Assembly (NCBI GenBank): GCA_001465015.1
Contig: LNEO01000172.1
Location: 1-64,000 of the forward strand
From: Deltaproteobacteria bacterium Ga0077539
Lineage (GTDB): Bacteria; Myxococcota_A; Polyangia; Polyangiales; Ga0077539
DNA length: 64,000 bases
Direction of reading: 5' to 3'
Positions 43,392-55,500 of this stretch are shown one piece after another. A program made the translations under genes and the position numbers. Each line of letters starts with the position of its first letter. The first letter of the stretch is position 1. The notes below the pieces were generated by a model. The model saw only the letters and a program-made list of their open reading frames with translations, was not told the origin of the DNA and ran no database searches.

Positions 43392-46223
43392 TCACATTCC
43401 GAGCGCGGCGTTTCCATCGGCGCCGACGCCGGTCTCGTTGGGGGCGGTGTCGTGGATCCGTTGGCTCCACGCCCCGTCGTTGCGCACAGGTCCGAGCATC
43501 GCGCGCTCGTACGTGTCCATCCCCGCGCCGTCCAAGAAGACTCCCCATGTCCTGCGCATCAACCGCCCCATGTCGGTGAGGTTCTCGTACGCCGCGTTGC
43601 CGAGCGAGAGAGCGCTCGCTGCTCGATAGATGTCGTCGCCGCCCTGTTCCGCGAAGAACCCGGCTCCGTTCGCGTTGCCTGCGCCGAGCGCGAGGTTGGG
43701 GACGTTGTACGTGTCCACGTCGCTTCCGTCGGCGAGAAAGAAGCTAACCGAGAAATCGTGTCCGGCGCCCGCGGTCATGTTCTGGCGGGACGCGGTCATG
43801 TTGTGAACGTCGCGTCCTCCGCCGTCGACGAGCGCTGCGTACGCGAAGTGCGCCGCGCCTGCCTGCGCGTACCAGCGCGCGTCGTAGTGATCGTCTCCCG
43901 CGCCGTCGAGCAAAAGGCCCATGCCGCCCCAGTATCCGGTCCCTTGGGCGAAGATCGCCGCTGCGTATCGGTCGTCTCCTGCGCGATCGCGAAGCACTCC
44001 GATGCCGCCGGACATGTTGATGTTGTCGACGCCGTCGGCGCGCCGACCGAAGCCTCCGCCCTGGCTGAACGACGTGTTGACCATCGGGTTCTGCGGCGAC
44101 GGATAGGCGACAGGCGTCTCGCGAGCGACGTACCGATCCGCGCCTGCGTTGTCGTAGAGGACGCCAACGCCACGGACGTAGCCGAATCCCTGGGCAAACG
44201 TCCACGCGGTGTATTGATCGTCGCCGCCGCCGTCGACGAGCGCCGCGACGCCCAACACCGCTGAGCCTTGGCCGCCTGCCTCGACGCTGTACTCGTCGTT
44301 GCCGCCATCGTCGTAGAGGCCGCCGACGCCCAACGCCGCAAACCCCTGCGATCCCCGGAGCGAGCGATATCGATCCGCGCCGCCGCCGAGGTCGTAGAGC
44401 AGGGCGACGCCGAGCCTCGCTGCGCCCTGGCGAAATCTGTCGCTGCGAGAGCCGCGCGAACGCAGGTCACGACCGGCTTCGTCGGACGCGAGAAAGCCGA
44501 GCGCGTCGAGCGAATGGGCGACCTCGACGTAGCCGTATCGATCTTGCCCCTCGAGGTCGATCGCGACGCTCACTCCATTGGCGAGGCTCTGATTGGCGGC
44601 GACGGGCGCGAGGTACTCGTCGTCGCCGCCGAGGTCGAGAGAGAGCGCGACGCGAGCGAGCGCGCTGCCTTCGTACCGATCAGCGCCGCTGCCGCGAAGC
44701 ACCACTGCGCCCGCGGCGGTGTCGATCGTCACGGGCGCGATCATGCGACCTCGAAAACCGGCCCACGAAACGGTTTCGATGGTGCGCGCCAACGCGAGCG
44801 CCGCGGGCACCGGCAGCACGATGTCTCCGAGGATCGCCCCGAGGTCGCGTCCGTCTCGCGGATCGAACGCGTCGAATCCCGGCAGGATCTGTCGCGGAGC
44901 GATGACGAAGAACCGCTCTCGCTCTTCGGTCGAGAAGGGGCCGAGGAAGCCGGCGTCCCGCGCGCGCAGCGCTTCGGCCATCGCCGTCACGATCGGCCCG
45001 AGCGCGCGAGAGAGATCCTCTGGAAGCCCCGCGAGCGACCTCGACGCCGCGCCATCGTCGAGCGTCCCGCCGGCGGCGCGATCGAGCGCGACGATCGCGG
45101 CGGCGAGGCTCGCGGTAGACGCCACGGCCGAGGGCAGGGGGATCGACGTCGCAGAGCCGTCCCCGCGCAGGCCCGCGGAGGCCGCGAGCGCGCCCGAGAG
45201 CGTCGCAGACCGCGCGTCGAGCGCGGGACCCATGCGGCGCGCCCAACGCGCGCCGGCCATCCAGTCGCGATGAACGCGGTTGAAGATCGGCAATCGAAAG
45301 CGGTCTCGCGTCACGTTGGTGGCGAAGGCGTCGAGGTCTTGGCGCGAGAAGAATAGCTCCGAGCGCGTGCGCATTCCTGCGGCGAGCGCGCGATCGAGCA
45401 TGGTGTCGGAAGGCGCCTCGAAGGGAGCGCAGTCGTCCGGGACGCATTTCTGTGTGCCAGAAATCATCGTGCATCGCGCGTTTGGACCGCACTCCTCGTC
45501 GTCGCGGCACGCTCTGCTGCAGAACGCCGCGCCGCCGGAGGCCGCGAGGCCGCGCTCGCACGCGAGACCAGCGGCGCACGAGGGCTCGCAAGAGGCGCCG
45601 ATTCCGCGGTCGTTGACCGCTGCGCGTCCGCACTGCTCAGGGCCGATCAGCGCGTCGGGAACGCAGGCCCTGGCGGGCCCTCCGCCGCGCAAAGCGACGG
45701 ACCGGCACCGAGAGAACGCGTTTTCGCAGTCGGAGTCTCGCTCGCATCGAGACAGGCAGACCGGCGCAGCGAGCGCTGCGCAGAGCGAGTATCGGCCGAT
45801 GCATCCGGTGCTGGGACACGCCGCGTTGCGGGCCGAGGCGATGCATCGAGTCGAAGGGCGGCAAACGGGGCCGTTGAGTCCGTCCTCGCATCGACCGACC
45901 ACGCCACGGGCGTCGCAGGCCTCACCGACCGCGGCGCACGGAGAAACGCAGGTGCGCAGCGAAGGCGCGGTCATCGGGTCGAGCTCTTCGCAGATTCCGC
46001 CAGAGCCACACTGCTCGTCGTAGAGGCACGGATCGCACGAGCGGCGCGCCTCTGGCGCGGCGTCGGCGCCGTCGGAGCTGATCGATCCGTCCGCTGAGTC
46101 CCCGGCCTCCGCAGAGCCGTCCACGGTGGCGTCGATCGTCGGCGCCGCGGAGCATGCGCTTGCAAAATGCGCGAGCGATGCGAATAGCCAAGAGACGCGC
46201 GGGCTTGTTCGGGTGACTGCCAC
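43392..46223 (-). CDS. Large lipoprotein with Cys-rich N-terminus and D-x-Y repeats
   Basis: 943 aa. Signal peptide with a lipobox-like FASAC, then an Asp/Ser/Ala-rich linker, then about 220 residues with Cys clusters of the type C-x3-D-x-x-C (CLYDEQC, CERDSDCENAFSRC, CRDDEECGPNARC) usual in myxobacterial surface proteins. A helical ~200-residue middle follows. From about residue 500 there are a dozen repeats of the form G-[AG]-x-D-x-Y spaced 30-40 residues, often within QGFGYVRGVGVLYDNAGADRY-like units (here split by variable loops). GTG 46221-46223 with GGAGGA just upstream is the start; upstream in-frame sequence is antisense to the HD gene. Outer-membrane or surface placement is inferred; function unknown. 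Confidence 0.78.
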   Translation of the reverse strand: MAVTRTSPRVSWLFASLAHFASACSAAPTIDATVDGSAEAGDSADGSISSDGADAAPEARRSCDPCLYDEQCGSGGICEELDPMTAPSLRTCVSPCAAVGEACDARGVVGRCEDGLNGPVCRPSTRCIASARNAACPSTGCIGRYSLCAALAAPVCLSRCERDSDCENAFSRCRSVALRGGGPARACVPDALIGPEQCGRAAVNDRGIGASCEPSCAAGLACERGLAASGGAAFCSRACRDDEECGPNARCTMISGTQKCVPDDCAPFEAPSDTMLDRALAAGMRTRSELFFSRQDLDAFATNVTRDRFRLPIFNRVHRDWMAGARWARRMGPALDARSATLSGALAASAGLRGDGSATSIPLPSAVASTASLAAAIVALDRAAGGTLDDGAASRSLAGLPEDLSRALGPIVTAMAEALRARDAGFLGPFSTEERERFFVIAPRQILPGFDAFDPRDGRDLGAILGDIVLPVPAALALARTIETVSWAGFRGRMIAPVTIDTAAGAVVLRGSGADRYEGSALARVALSLDLGGDDEYLAPVAANQSLANGVSVAIDLEGQDRYGYVEVAHSLDALGFLASDEAGRDLRSRGSRSDRFRQGAARLGVALLYDLGGGADRYRSLRGSQGFAALGVGGLYDDGGNDEYSVEAGGQGSAVLGVAALVDGGGDDQYTAWTFAQGFGYVRGVGVLYDNAGADRYVARETPVAYPSPQNPMVNTSFSQGGGFGRRADGVDNINMSGGIGVLRDRAGDDRYAAAIFAQGTGYWGGMGLLLDGAGDDHYDARWYAQAGAAHFAYAALVDGGGRDVHNMTASRQNMTAGAGHDFSVSFFLADGSDVDTYNVPNLALGAGNANGAGFFAEQGGDDIYRAASALSLGNAAYENLTDMGRLMRRTWGVFLDGAGMDTYERAMLGPVRNDGAWSQRIHDTAPNETGVGADGNAALGM

Positions 46224-46346
46224 AGTCCTCCGAGCGTACTTCGCGCCCGGTTCTGCGGCGACCGCTACCGATTCCGCCCGCCTCGCGGGCCGGAGTGATA
46301 GCTTCCGCCGCCCCTCGGCGACCTCCGCCAGTTGGTGATAGTGCAG

Positions 46347-47327
46347 ATGACGATGAACGAGTCCGACGCGCGCGACCCGAAGTCGCCGACCGCAGCGACC
46401 CCTCCACGACTGGAGGAGCCGAGCGCCGATCGCGCGCTCGAGGCGCTCGAGGCGTGCGTACGCGTCGCAGAGAAAGGCGAATTCCGGTCGCCTCCCGCGG
46501 CGACGGTGGCCGATTGGTCCTCCATCGAGGTGCCGAAGCTTCGGCTCGGCTTCGAGCGAGTGATCTTGTCGCGCAACCCCGAAGAGGGCCTCGACGCGCT
46601 GCTCGCGTCGGGCGCGCTCGACGCGATGTTGCCCGAGGTCAAAGCGATGGTCGGCTTCGGCGACGGTGAGTGGCGCCACAAGGACGTGTGGAAGCACACC
46701 AAGCAAGTGGTGCGGCAGAGCGTCTCGCGCGTCGAGGTCCGCTGGGCCGCGCTTTTGCACGATATCGGCAAGGTGAAGACGCGCCGGATCCTGCCCAACG
46801 GTGAGGTGCACTTTCACGGTCACGCGGAGGTCGGCGCGTCGATGTTCGATCGGCTCCAGGCGCGGACACGGCTGTTCGTCGGCGAAGACGAGCTCGCTGT
46901 GCGCGTCCGCGAGCTGATCCTCCATCACCTTCGCGCCAGCCAGTATGACGGTACGTGGACAGACAGCGCCGTTCGCCGCTTCGCAAAGGAGATGGGCACC
47001 TGCCTCGGGGACCTCTTCGACCTGTCGCGCGCGGACATCACGACCAAGCGGCCAGAGCGCAAGCGCAAGGGCCTCGAGTCCATCTCCGAGCTCGCCGAGC
47101 GTGTCCGCAAGGTCCGCGAGATGGACGCGAAGCTGCCTCCGTTGCCCAAGGGCCTCGGGACGGCGATTTGCGAGCGCTTCGGCGTCGCGCCGTCGCCGCG
47201 ACTCGGTGAAGTGATGAAGGCCCTCAAGGACAAGGTCGACGGCGGCGAGCTCGAGGCGCAGCGCGAGCTCGACTACTATCTGCAGTACATCGGCGATTTG
47301 GGCCTGCTCTCGTCGACGCTGCCCTGA
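46347..47327 (+). CDS. HD-domain protein resembling the C-terminal half of CCA-adding enzymes
   Basis: 326 aa. RVILSRNPEEGLDALLASGA, then LDAMLPEV, matches the RNA-binding linker of tRNA nucleotidyltransferases. It is followed by an HD phosphohydrolase: HKDVWKHTKQVVRQ, RWAALLHDIGK, HFHGHAEVGASMFD, LILHHLRAS, the metal-binding His/Asp residues being present. The N-terminal nucleotidyltransferase domain (GGxVRD, DxD) is missing, and the sequence before it is a short Pro/Ala-rich lead, so this is not simply truncated by a start error. Likely a stand-alone phosphatase or phosphodiesterase acting on nucleotides or RNA ends. ATG 46347 chosen; GTG 46335 and ATG 46353 are alternatives. Confidence 0.82.
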   Translation: MTMNESDARDPKSPTAATPPRLEEPSADRALEALEACVRVAEKGEFRSPPAATVADWSSIEVPKLRLGFERVILSRNPEEGLDALLASGALDAMLPEVKAMVGFGDGEWRHKDVWKHTKQVVRQSVSRVEVRWAALLHDIGKVKTRRILPNGEVHFHGHAEVGASMFDRLQARTRLFVGEDELAVRVRELILHHLRASQYDGTWTDSAVRRFAKEMGTCLGDLFDLSRADITTKRPERKRKGLESISELAERVRKVREMDAKLPPLPKGLGTAICERFGVAPSPRLGEVMKALKDKVDGGELEAQRELDYYLQYIGDLGLLSSTLP

Positions 47328-47378
47328 CGCGATTCTCTGCTCCCGCCCGACACCGGAGCTCTGGCACACTCGCACGCC

Positions 47379-49217
47379 GTGTCCGAGCCCGATCACACTC
47401 GTTCGCTGACGCCGCTCATGGCGGCGGACGATGAAGACAAACGCGTTCGCGCCCGCGCGCTGCGCAACTGGGTCCTTCCGTTCGCCGTGCTGGGCGCGGG
47501 CGTGTTCATCCTACTCGGGCTGGGACACTCGGCAGACAGCGGCAGGAGCCTGCTTCGCGCGATGTCGCAGTCGGAGTCCGGGATCGAGTCGGAGGTGCTC
47601 GGCAACGTCGCGCAGCTCGTCGGTCAGGTGCTCGGCGTCGCGATCTCTGTCGTGGCGATCATCGTCGAGCTCGCGGCAAACCGATACACCCACCGGATCA
47701 CGGAGCTGTTCTTTCGCGCGCGGACCAACATCTTCGTCATGGGCCTCTACGTCGTCTCGGCGGTGCAGGCGATGTGGGCGAGCTACTCCGCCGGAGGCGG
47801 GACTGTTCCTCGCTTCGCGTCGATGCTCGCGATGACGCTGATGACCGTGTCGGTGCTCTCGTTGCTCCCGTACTTCGCGTACGTGGCCGCCTTCGTCTCG
47901 CCGCTCGAAGTGATCCGACGGCTGCGCCGAGAGGCGCTCCGCGTCGTAGAGGCGGGGCCGAAATCGACGGCGCTCACGGACGTCGAGCGAGCGCAGCACG
48001 CGGCGACCGAGTCCGCCGAGCAGCTCACCGACGTCGCGTTCAACGCGATGGTTCACCACGACAAGGCCATCTCGATGGCTGCGATCAACGCCATCGGCGA
48101 CCTGCTCAAGGACTACCTCGAGCTCAAGACGAAGCTGCCGCCCGAGTGGTTCAAGTTGAACGCGACGGTGCGCAGCGACCCGGACTTCGTTTCGCTCGCG
48201 CCCATCGCGCTCGAGCAGATCGAAGAGAGCAGGACGTGGTTCGAGTTCATGCTCTTGCGGCAGTACGAAATGGTGTACCGCCAGGCGCTCAACACGCACC
48301 GCGAGCTCAACTACCTCATCGCGAGCAACGTCCGAGAGCTGGCGGCGCACGCGCTCTCGCGCAACGATCGCGCGGTCTGGGATTTGTCGGTCAAGTTCTT
48401 CAACACGTTCATGCGCGCGACGCTCAACGGCAGGGACGTGCGCACTGGGTACAACGTCCTCAACCAGTACCGACTGCTCGGCGAGCTCGCCCTCCGCAAG
48501 AAGACCCCTGGACTGGCGGGGCCTGTCGCGCGGCACTTCAAGTACTACGGCCAGCTCGCGTTCAACATGGACCTCGGGTTCTTGCTCGAGACGGCCGCGT
48601 ACGACCTGTGCGCGCTCAACGAGCTCGCGTTCGACCTGAACTCCCCTGAGCGCCCGGAGCTCTTGAAGGTGTTTCTCCAGGTCGACAAAGAGGGCGAGGG
48701 CGCAAAGCGCGAGACCGCGCTGCGCGGCGTGAGAAAAGCGCAGATCAAGCTGGCCGCGTACTACCTCCATCGCGGCGATCAGTCGGCGGCACGTCAGGTC
48801 TACAAGGACATGGCCAACGAAAACGTGCAGCGCCTTGCGTCGATTCGCGACGAGCTCCTCGCCGTCGAGTCGCCGCACTATTGGGAGGTCACCGACCGCG
48901 GGATGAACTTCGACTGGCTTCCCGACGATCGCCGGGGAAGGCTGTTCGAGTTCTTCGAGTGGTTCGGCGACGCGCTTCCGCAGCCGCGTGCCAGCATCGT
49001 GCTTCCCATGTCCGCCGTGCAGTTCATGGGCGCCGCGCTGAAGAGCGCATCGCCCATCGCGCCGAGCATTGTCGCTGCTGCGACCGTCGACGAGGACGAC
49101 CCGGCCGCACGCCTGCGCGACCCCGGAGCCGCGACCGAGGGCTCGGTTCGCGATGGGTCTCCGGTCGAAGTCAGCAGCGAGCCGGCGCCCAGGCCCGCGG
49201 TCGACGACGAAGAGTGA
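47379..49217 (+). CDS. DUF2254-like membrane protein
   Basis: 612 aa, probable inner-membrane protein. Four helices at about residues 29-48, 74-98, 118-137 and 146-172. GQVLGVAISVVAIIVELAAN and the following RYTHRITELFF resemble the membrane part of DUF2254 proteins. The remaining ~440 residues are soluble and helical, with tetratricopeptide-like character (YYLHRGDQSAARQVYKDMAN), and an acidic, Pro-rich tail. GTG 47379 is the first start in frame after the HD gene (51-bp gap). Function unknown; the family is uncharacterised and the assignment is by pattern only. Confidence 0.65.
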   Translation: MSEPDHTRSLTPLMAADDEDKRVRARALRNWVLPFAVLGAGVFILLGLGHSADSGRSLLRAMSQSESGIESEVLGNVAQLVGQVLGVAISVVAIIVELAANRYTHRITELFFRARTNIFVMGLYVVSAVQAMWASYSAGGGTVPRFASMLAMTLMTVSVLSLLPYFAYVAAFVSPLEVIRRLRREALRVVEAGPKSTALTDVERAQHAATESAEQLTDVAFNAMVHHDKAISMAAINAIGDLLKDYLELKTKLPPEWFKLNATVRSDPDFVSLAPIALEQIEESRTWFEFMLLRQYEMVYRQALNTHRELNYLIASNVRELAAHALSRNDRAVWDLSVKFFNTFMRATLNGRDVRTGYNVLNQYRLLGELALRKKTPGLAGPVARHFKYYGQLAFNMDLGFLLETAAYDLCALNELAFDLNSPERPELLKVFLQVDKEGEGAKRETALRGVRKAQIKLAAYYLHRGDQSAARQVYKDMANENVQRLASIRDELLAVESPHYWEVTDRGMNFDWLPDDRRGRLFEFFEWFGDALPQPRASIVLPMSAVQFMGAALKSASPIAPSIVAAATVDEDDPAARLRDPGAATEGSVRDGSPVEVSSEPAPRPAVDDEE

Positions 49218-49536
49218 TCGACGCGCGGAATAATCTCCGGGCGTCCCTGAGTTTTGTCGACGTGGAGGCTCGTCCGGGAGGCGGCGCTTGTGCGGCGCGG
49301 AGTTGTCTGCTAGAAGCTCGCCCGCGGTAGGAGCAATCACTCCCTGGTCGTCACCGAGGGCCCCTCCTTCCGCCGTTGGATAAGGCTTTTCGCACTTCAT
49401 CCAGCGAGCCGTCATCGCTCGTTACGACAACGTGTCACGGCCGCCAAGCTGGCGATCGTAGGGTTGGTCGCCGAGGGATCGACGGAAGGTTTGCTGAAGA
49501 GCACCGACGGGCCCCGCGGTGGCACCGTTGGATTTC
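49218..49536 (+). promoter_or_regulatory. Leader and promoter region of the rimP-nusA-infB operon
   Basis: 319 bp without a credible gene. TTGTGC (49288-49293), a 17-nt spacer and TAGAAG (49311-49316) make a reasonable sigma-70-type promoter, giving a leader of about 215 nt before rimP. Such long leaders are known for this operon in other bacteria. No clear hairpin or riboswitch is recognisable. Confidence 0.4.
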
Positions 49537-50286
49537 ATGCGAAGCACCCTGGCCACACAACTCGAACGCGAAATCGCTCCGCTGTGCGAAGTGCACGGCG
49601 TCGAGTTGGTTGCGGTCGAGTGGTTTCAGGGCGCAGGGCGCGGTTTGCTTCGCGTCACCGTCGACCGCAAAGGCGGAGACCCTCGCGTGCAGGATCCCAA
49701 CCGTGGGGTCGCCGTGGATGTGTTGACGCACATCACGCGGGACGTGTCGGCGTCGATGGACGCGCTCGAAGAGAAGGACGAGATCGTCATCGACGTTCCG
49801 TACCAGCTCGAGGTCACCTCTCCGGGGCCCGAGCGGCCGCTGCAGAAGCGCGCGGACTTCGATCGATTCGTAGGACTTCGTGCGCGGATCGATATGGCTG
49901 CGCGCTTCGAGGGGCCGAGCACCGTGCGCGGCGCGCTCGACGGAACGTCGGACGGCCCCAAAGATCGCGCACACGAATTCATCATCCGCGTGAGCTCGTC
50001 GTCGAAGACCGTCGAGCTCCCTTCGTCGATGATTTCGCGGGCGCGACTCGAGGCGATCATCCCCGAGAAGCCCGCGAAGCCGGGCAAGGCCGCAGGTAAG
50101 GGCGGCGCGTCGAAACGACAAGAGCGTATCGAAGCGCGCGATCGCGCGCGGGCGATCAATGATGAACACCTCCGGCGGAGAGCCGCCGGAGCCGGCGCCG
50201 ACCGCTCGTCGCACACAGCGACGAGCGCGTCGGTTGAGGGCGTCGAACACGACGCCGCGAGAGCGGCGTCGGGGGCCGAGAGGTAA
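49537..50286 (+). CDS. rimP: Ribosome maturation factor RimP
   Basis: Cytoplasmic factor for 30S assembly. From ATG 49537, 249 aa. The N-terminal domain has VHGVELVAVEWFQGAGRGLLRVTVDRKGG-like RimP features, VLTHITRDVSASMDALEE, and YQLEVTSPGPERPLQKRADF, the strongest signature. An SH3-like part follows. About 70 extra C-terminal residues are Ala/Arg-rich and not part of the core. GTG 49519 is an alternative start. It precedes nusA by 3 bp, the usual pairing. Confidence 0.93.
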   Translation: MRSTLATQLEREIAPLCEVHGVELVAVEWFQGAGRGLLRVTVDRKGGDPRVQDPNRGVAVDVLTHITRDVSASMDALEEKDEIVIDVPYQLEVTSPGPERPLQKRADFDRFVGLRARIDMAARFEGPSTVRGALDGTSDGPKDRAHEFIIRVSSSSKTVELPSSMISRARLEAIIPEKPAKPGKAAGKGGASKRQERIEARDRARAINDEHLRRRAAGAGADRSSHTATSASVEGVEHDAARAASGAER

Positions 50287-50289
50287 GCG

Positions 50290-51930
<1,641 letters not shown>

Positions 51931-52581
51931 GTGCAGAACAAACGAAGACCCACGCAGCGAGAACCCCAAAGCCCACCCATGCAAATCGCTGAGACGACCC
52001 CCACAGAGAAAGCGACCGCGCAGCGCACGTGCGTTGCGTGCCGCTCGGTCGTCGATCGCTCGGCGCTCGTCCGGCTCGTCGAAGGGCCAGACGGAGCCAT
52101 CGCCGTCGACCCCAAGCCCACTCAGGGCGGTCGCGGCGCGTGGGTGCATCCGACCAAGAGCTGCATCGAGACCGCTGCGAAGCGCCATGCAGCAGAGCGG
52201 TCGCTGAAGGTCGAGCCTCGCGCGGTCGACGCCAAGGCGCTCGTCGCGCAAGCGCGTGAGGGATTCGCCCGCAGGGCGCGCGGACTTTTGTCGAGCGCGT
52301 TTCGGAGCAGGCAAATCGCTGTGGGAATGGACACCGTCGCTCAGTGTGTCAGCGACGGTCGGGCGACGATGATACTCGTTGCCACCGACGCCGGAGACAA
52401 CACCCAGTCGCGCGCGCAGTCGCTCGCGGCCGGAAACATTTCGCTGCGCGCGTTTGGTTCGCGCGAAGCGCTCGGAGCACTGTTCAACCGTGGCGAGGTC
52501 GCGATCGCCGCTGTCGAAGAGCCCCGAGTCAGCGCAGAGCTCGTTTTGACGATCGATCGATACGCGGGGTTGGAGAGCTGA
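51931..52581 (+). CDS. ylxR: YlxR-type RNA-binding protein fused to an L7Ae-like domain
   Basis: 216 aa. Residues ~30-95 are YlxR (DUF448): QRTCVACRSVVDRSALVRLV and GGRGAWVHPTKSCIETAAKR, the GRGA(W/Y) motif being diagnostic. Residues ~115-216 resemble an L7Ae/YlxQ fold (LLSSAFRSRQIAVGMDTV, DGRATMILVATDAG, RAFGSREALGALFNR). In Firmicutes these are two neighbouring genes; here they are one. The role is RNA or ribosome binding in the nusA-infB operon. GTG 51931 is directly behind the nusA stop, with GAGG 4 nt upstream; ATG 51979 is possible. Confidence 0.88.
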   Translation: MQNKRRPTQREPQSPPMQIAETTPTEKATAQRTCVACRSVVDRSALVRLVEGPDGAIAVDPKPTQGGRGAWVHPTKSCIETAAKRHAAERSLKVEPRAVDAKALVAQAREGFARRARGLLSSAFRSRQIAVGMDTVAQCVSDGRATMILVATDAGDNTQSRAQSLAAGNISLRAFGSREALGALFNRGEVAIAAVEEPRVSAELVLTIDRYAGLES

Positions 52582-55500
52582 TGACGCAGACAGTGAAGGT
52601 CTACCAGATCGCCAGCGAGCTCGGGATGGACAACGACGCCGTTGTTCAGAAGATCCGAGCGCTCGGCATTCCTGTGTCGAACATGATGTCGAAGGTTCCG
52701 CCGGACGTCGCCGATCGGATCAAGTCGTCGCTGCAAAAAGAGAAGAACGACGAGTGGGTCGAGGTGCAGCTCGACAACGGCGTGATCAAGCGCGTGCGAA
52801 AGGCACGTCCACAGCCCGCCGCACCGCCCGTCGCGCCACCCGCGCCCGCTCGCAGCGAGGTCAAGAGCGAGCCGGCGCCCGAGCGCGTCGAGGTCCGCGA
52901 GGTCCGCGAGGTCCGCGAGGTCCCAGCGCCTGTCGCGGCGCCTGAGGTCCATGTCGCGAGCGAGCCGGTCGCGCCGCCCGTGGTCGCACCGGTAGCCCCG
53001 CCCGTGGAGCTCGCCGCCGTCGAGCCTGTTGCGCCGCCCGCGAAGGTCGAAGCGCCGAGCGCCAAGCCGAAGACCAAGAAGGGCGCAAAGCCATTCGCCG
53101 AGGAGCCAGCCGCGGTTGCCAGCAAGCCCGCTTCGGCGCCGATCAGCGCCGAGCCGACGCCGGCTCCGACCGCTTCGGAGCCCGCTGCGGTCGAGCCGAC
53201 CAAGCCACCGCCTGCGGCGGCCGAAGCGCCGAAGTCCGAGCCCGCAAAGGCCGAGCCTCCCAAGACCGAGTCCGTTGTCGAGCCGACTCACCCCACGCCT
53301 GCGCCTATCGAAGTGAATACTCCCCCTGTCTCTGCGACGGTCGAGCCGGCGAAGGTCGAACCTGTTTCCATCGAGCCCGCGGCGGTCGAGCCCGCGCGGG
53401 TCGAGCCGAAGATCGAGCCTGCAGCGCCGCCGCCCACGGCGACACCGCGGCCGACGAGCGGAGGCGCGACGTCGAGCCAGCCGAGCGCGACCGCAGCCCC
53501 CGCAGCGCGCACCGAGCCCGAGGTCACCAAGACGGACACGACGATTCGCGAGCGCGTCTCGACGCCGCCGCCGTCGGGGATTTCGTACTGGGATCCGGTC
53601 ACCAAGCAGGTCGTCAACGTGGCGCGAAGCGTGGAGGTCGAGGCCAAGCGCCTCTACAACTCGCAGACGCGTCGCACGCCGCCCAACGCGCAAAATCGCA
53701 AGCCCGGTCCTCCTGGCATGCAGGCTCGGACCTCGACGCTCCAGCGTGATTCGAACGGCAAGCTGATCCCGCGCGCTCGTCCGTCGCTTCCGCCAGCGAA
53801 CCAGATGGCGGCCCACAAGCGCGTCGTCAAGATCGAAGGCTCGATCAGCTTGCAAAAGCTCGCGCAGCAGATGTCGGTCAAGTCGACGGACGTCTTGCTC
53901 AAGCTCATGGCGTTGGGCCTGAAGAAGGGCGTCAACATCAACAGCACGCTCGACGCCACGGAGGCGGCGCTGCTCGCCGAGGCGTTTGGCCACGAGGTCG
54001 AGAACGTCGAGGTCAGCATCGACGACGCCATCAAGGCGCTCTTGCCCGCGTACAAGGACGAGCCCGCGGACCTCGAGGATCGCGCTCCGGTCGTCACCGT
54101 GATGGGTCACGTCGACCACGGAAAGACCACGCTGCTCGACGCCATCCTCGGCATGCGGGTCGCCGACGCCGAAGCCGGTGGAATCACGCAGAAGGTCAGC
54201 GCGTATCGCGTCAACACGAAGAAGGGCCCCGTTGTGTTCTTCGACACGCCGGGTCACGAAGCGTTCACCAAGCTCCGAGCCCGCGGCGCGGAGACGACGG
54301 ACGTCGCCGTGATCGTGGTCGCAGCGGACGACGGCGTGATGCCGACCACGGTCGAGGCGATCAACCACGTGCTGCAGGCGGAGGTTCCGATCGTCGTCGC
54401 GTTGAACAAGATCGACAAGCCCGACGCGAACCCGACGCGGGTCGTCAACCAGCTGCTCGAGTACAACGTCATCGCGGAAGAGCACGGCGGAGAGGTGCTC
54501 GTCGTCCCCGTGAGCGCGAAGCTCCGCACGGGCATCGACGAGCTCGTCGAAAACCTCGCGCTTCAGAGCGAGATCCTCGAGCTCAAGGCCAACTCGAAGA
54601 AGCCTGGCGTCGGCACGGTGTTCGACGCCACGCTCGACAAGGGCAAGGGCGTCGTCGCGCGCATGCTCGTTCAGGACGGCACGCTCCGCGCCGGCGACTT
54701 GATCCTCTCGGGAACGTCGTTCGGAAAGATCCGCGCGATGTTCGACGATCGCGGCAAGGCGATCCAGAAGGCCGGACCCAGCACGCCTGTCGAAGTGCTC
54801 GGTCTCAACGAGGTTCCCAACGCGGGTGATCGCTTCTACGTCGTGTCCGACGTCAAGAAGGTCCAGGCGTTCGTCGACGAGCAGAAGGCCAAGCACACCA
54901 AGGTCTCGCCGGCGACCGCTGCGTCGAACTTCGACTCGGTCCTGCGCGCGCACATCGAAGGCGATCAAGCGATCACCGTGGGCGTGATCATCAAGGCCGA
55001 CGCGCCCGCGTCGGTCGAGGCGCTCTCCAAGGCGCTCACCGAGCTGTCGACCGAGAAGGTCAAGCTGCAGGTGATTCACTCAGGGATCGGCGGCATCACC
55101 GAGAGCGACGTTCAGCTCGCGGCGGCGTCGAAGGTGCCCTCGACCATCATCGGCTTCAACGTGCGTCCGCAAGGCAAAGCCGCGCAGGTCGCCGAGGGGC
55201 TCAAGACCACGATTCGCTTGTACGACATCATCTACAACGCGATCGAAGACATGAAGCTCCTCATGGTCGGCCAGCTCAAGCCGACCGTCGTCGAGAAGGC
55301 GCTCGGCAAGGCCGAGGTCCGCCAGGTCTTCACCATCACCAAGGTCGGCACGATCGCCGGCTGCATGGTCACCGAGGGCAAGATCACTCGCTCGGCCAAC
55401 GCGCGGCTCGTTCGCGACTCGATCGAGGTGTGGAAGGGCAAGCTCGGCTCGCTCCGTCGCATCAAGGACGACGTCAAGGAGGTCACGCAGGGCTTCGAGT

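Noticed and set aside
46224..47396. Extension of the repeat-lipoprotein frame by about 390 codons upstream
   Set aside because: That part is antisense to the HD-domain gene, while a signal peptide and ribosome-binding site define the GTG start at 46223.
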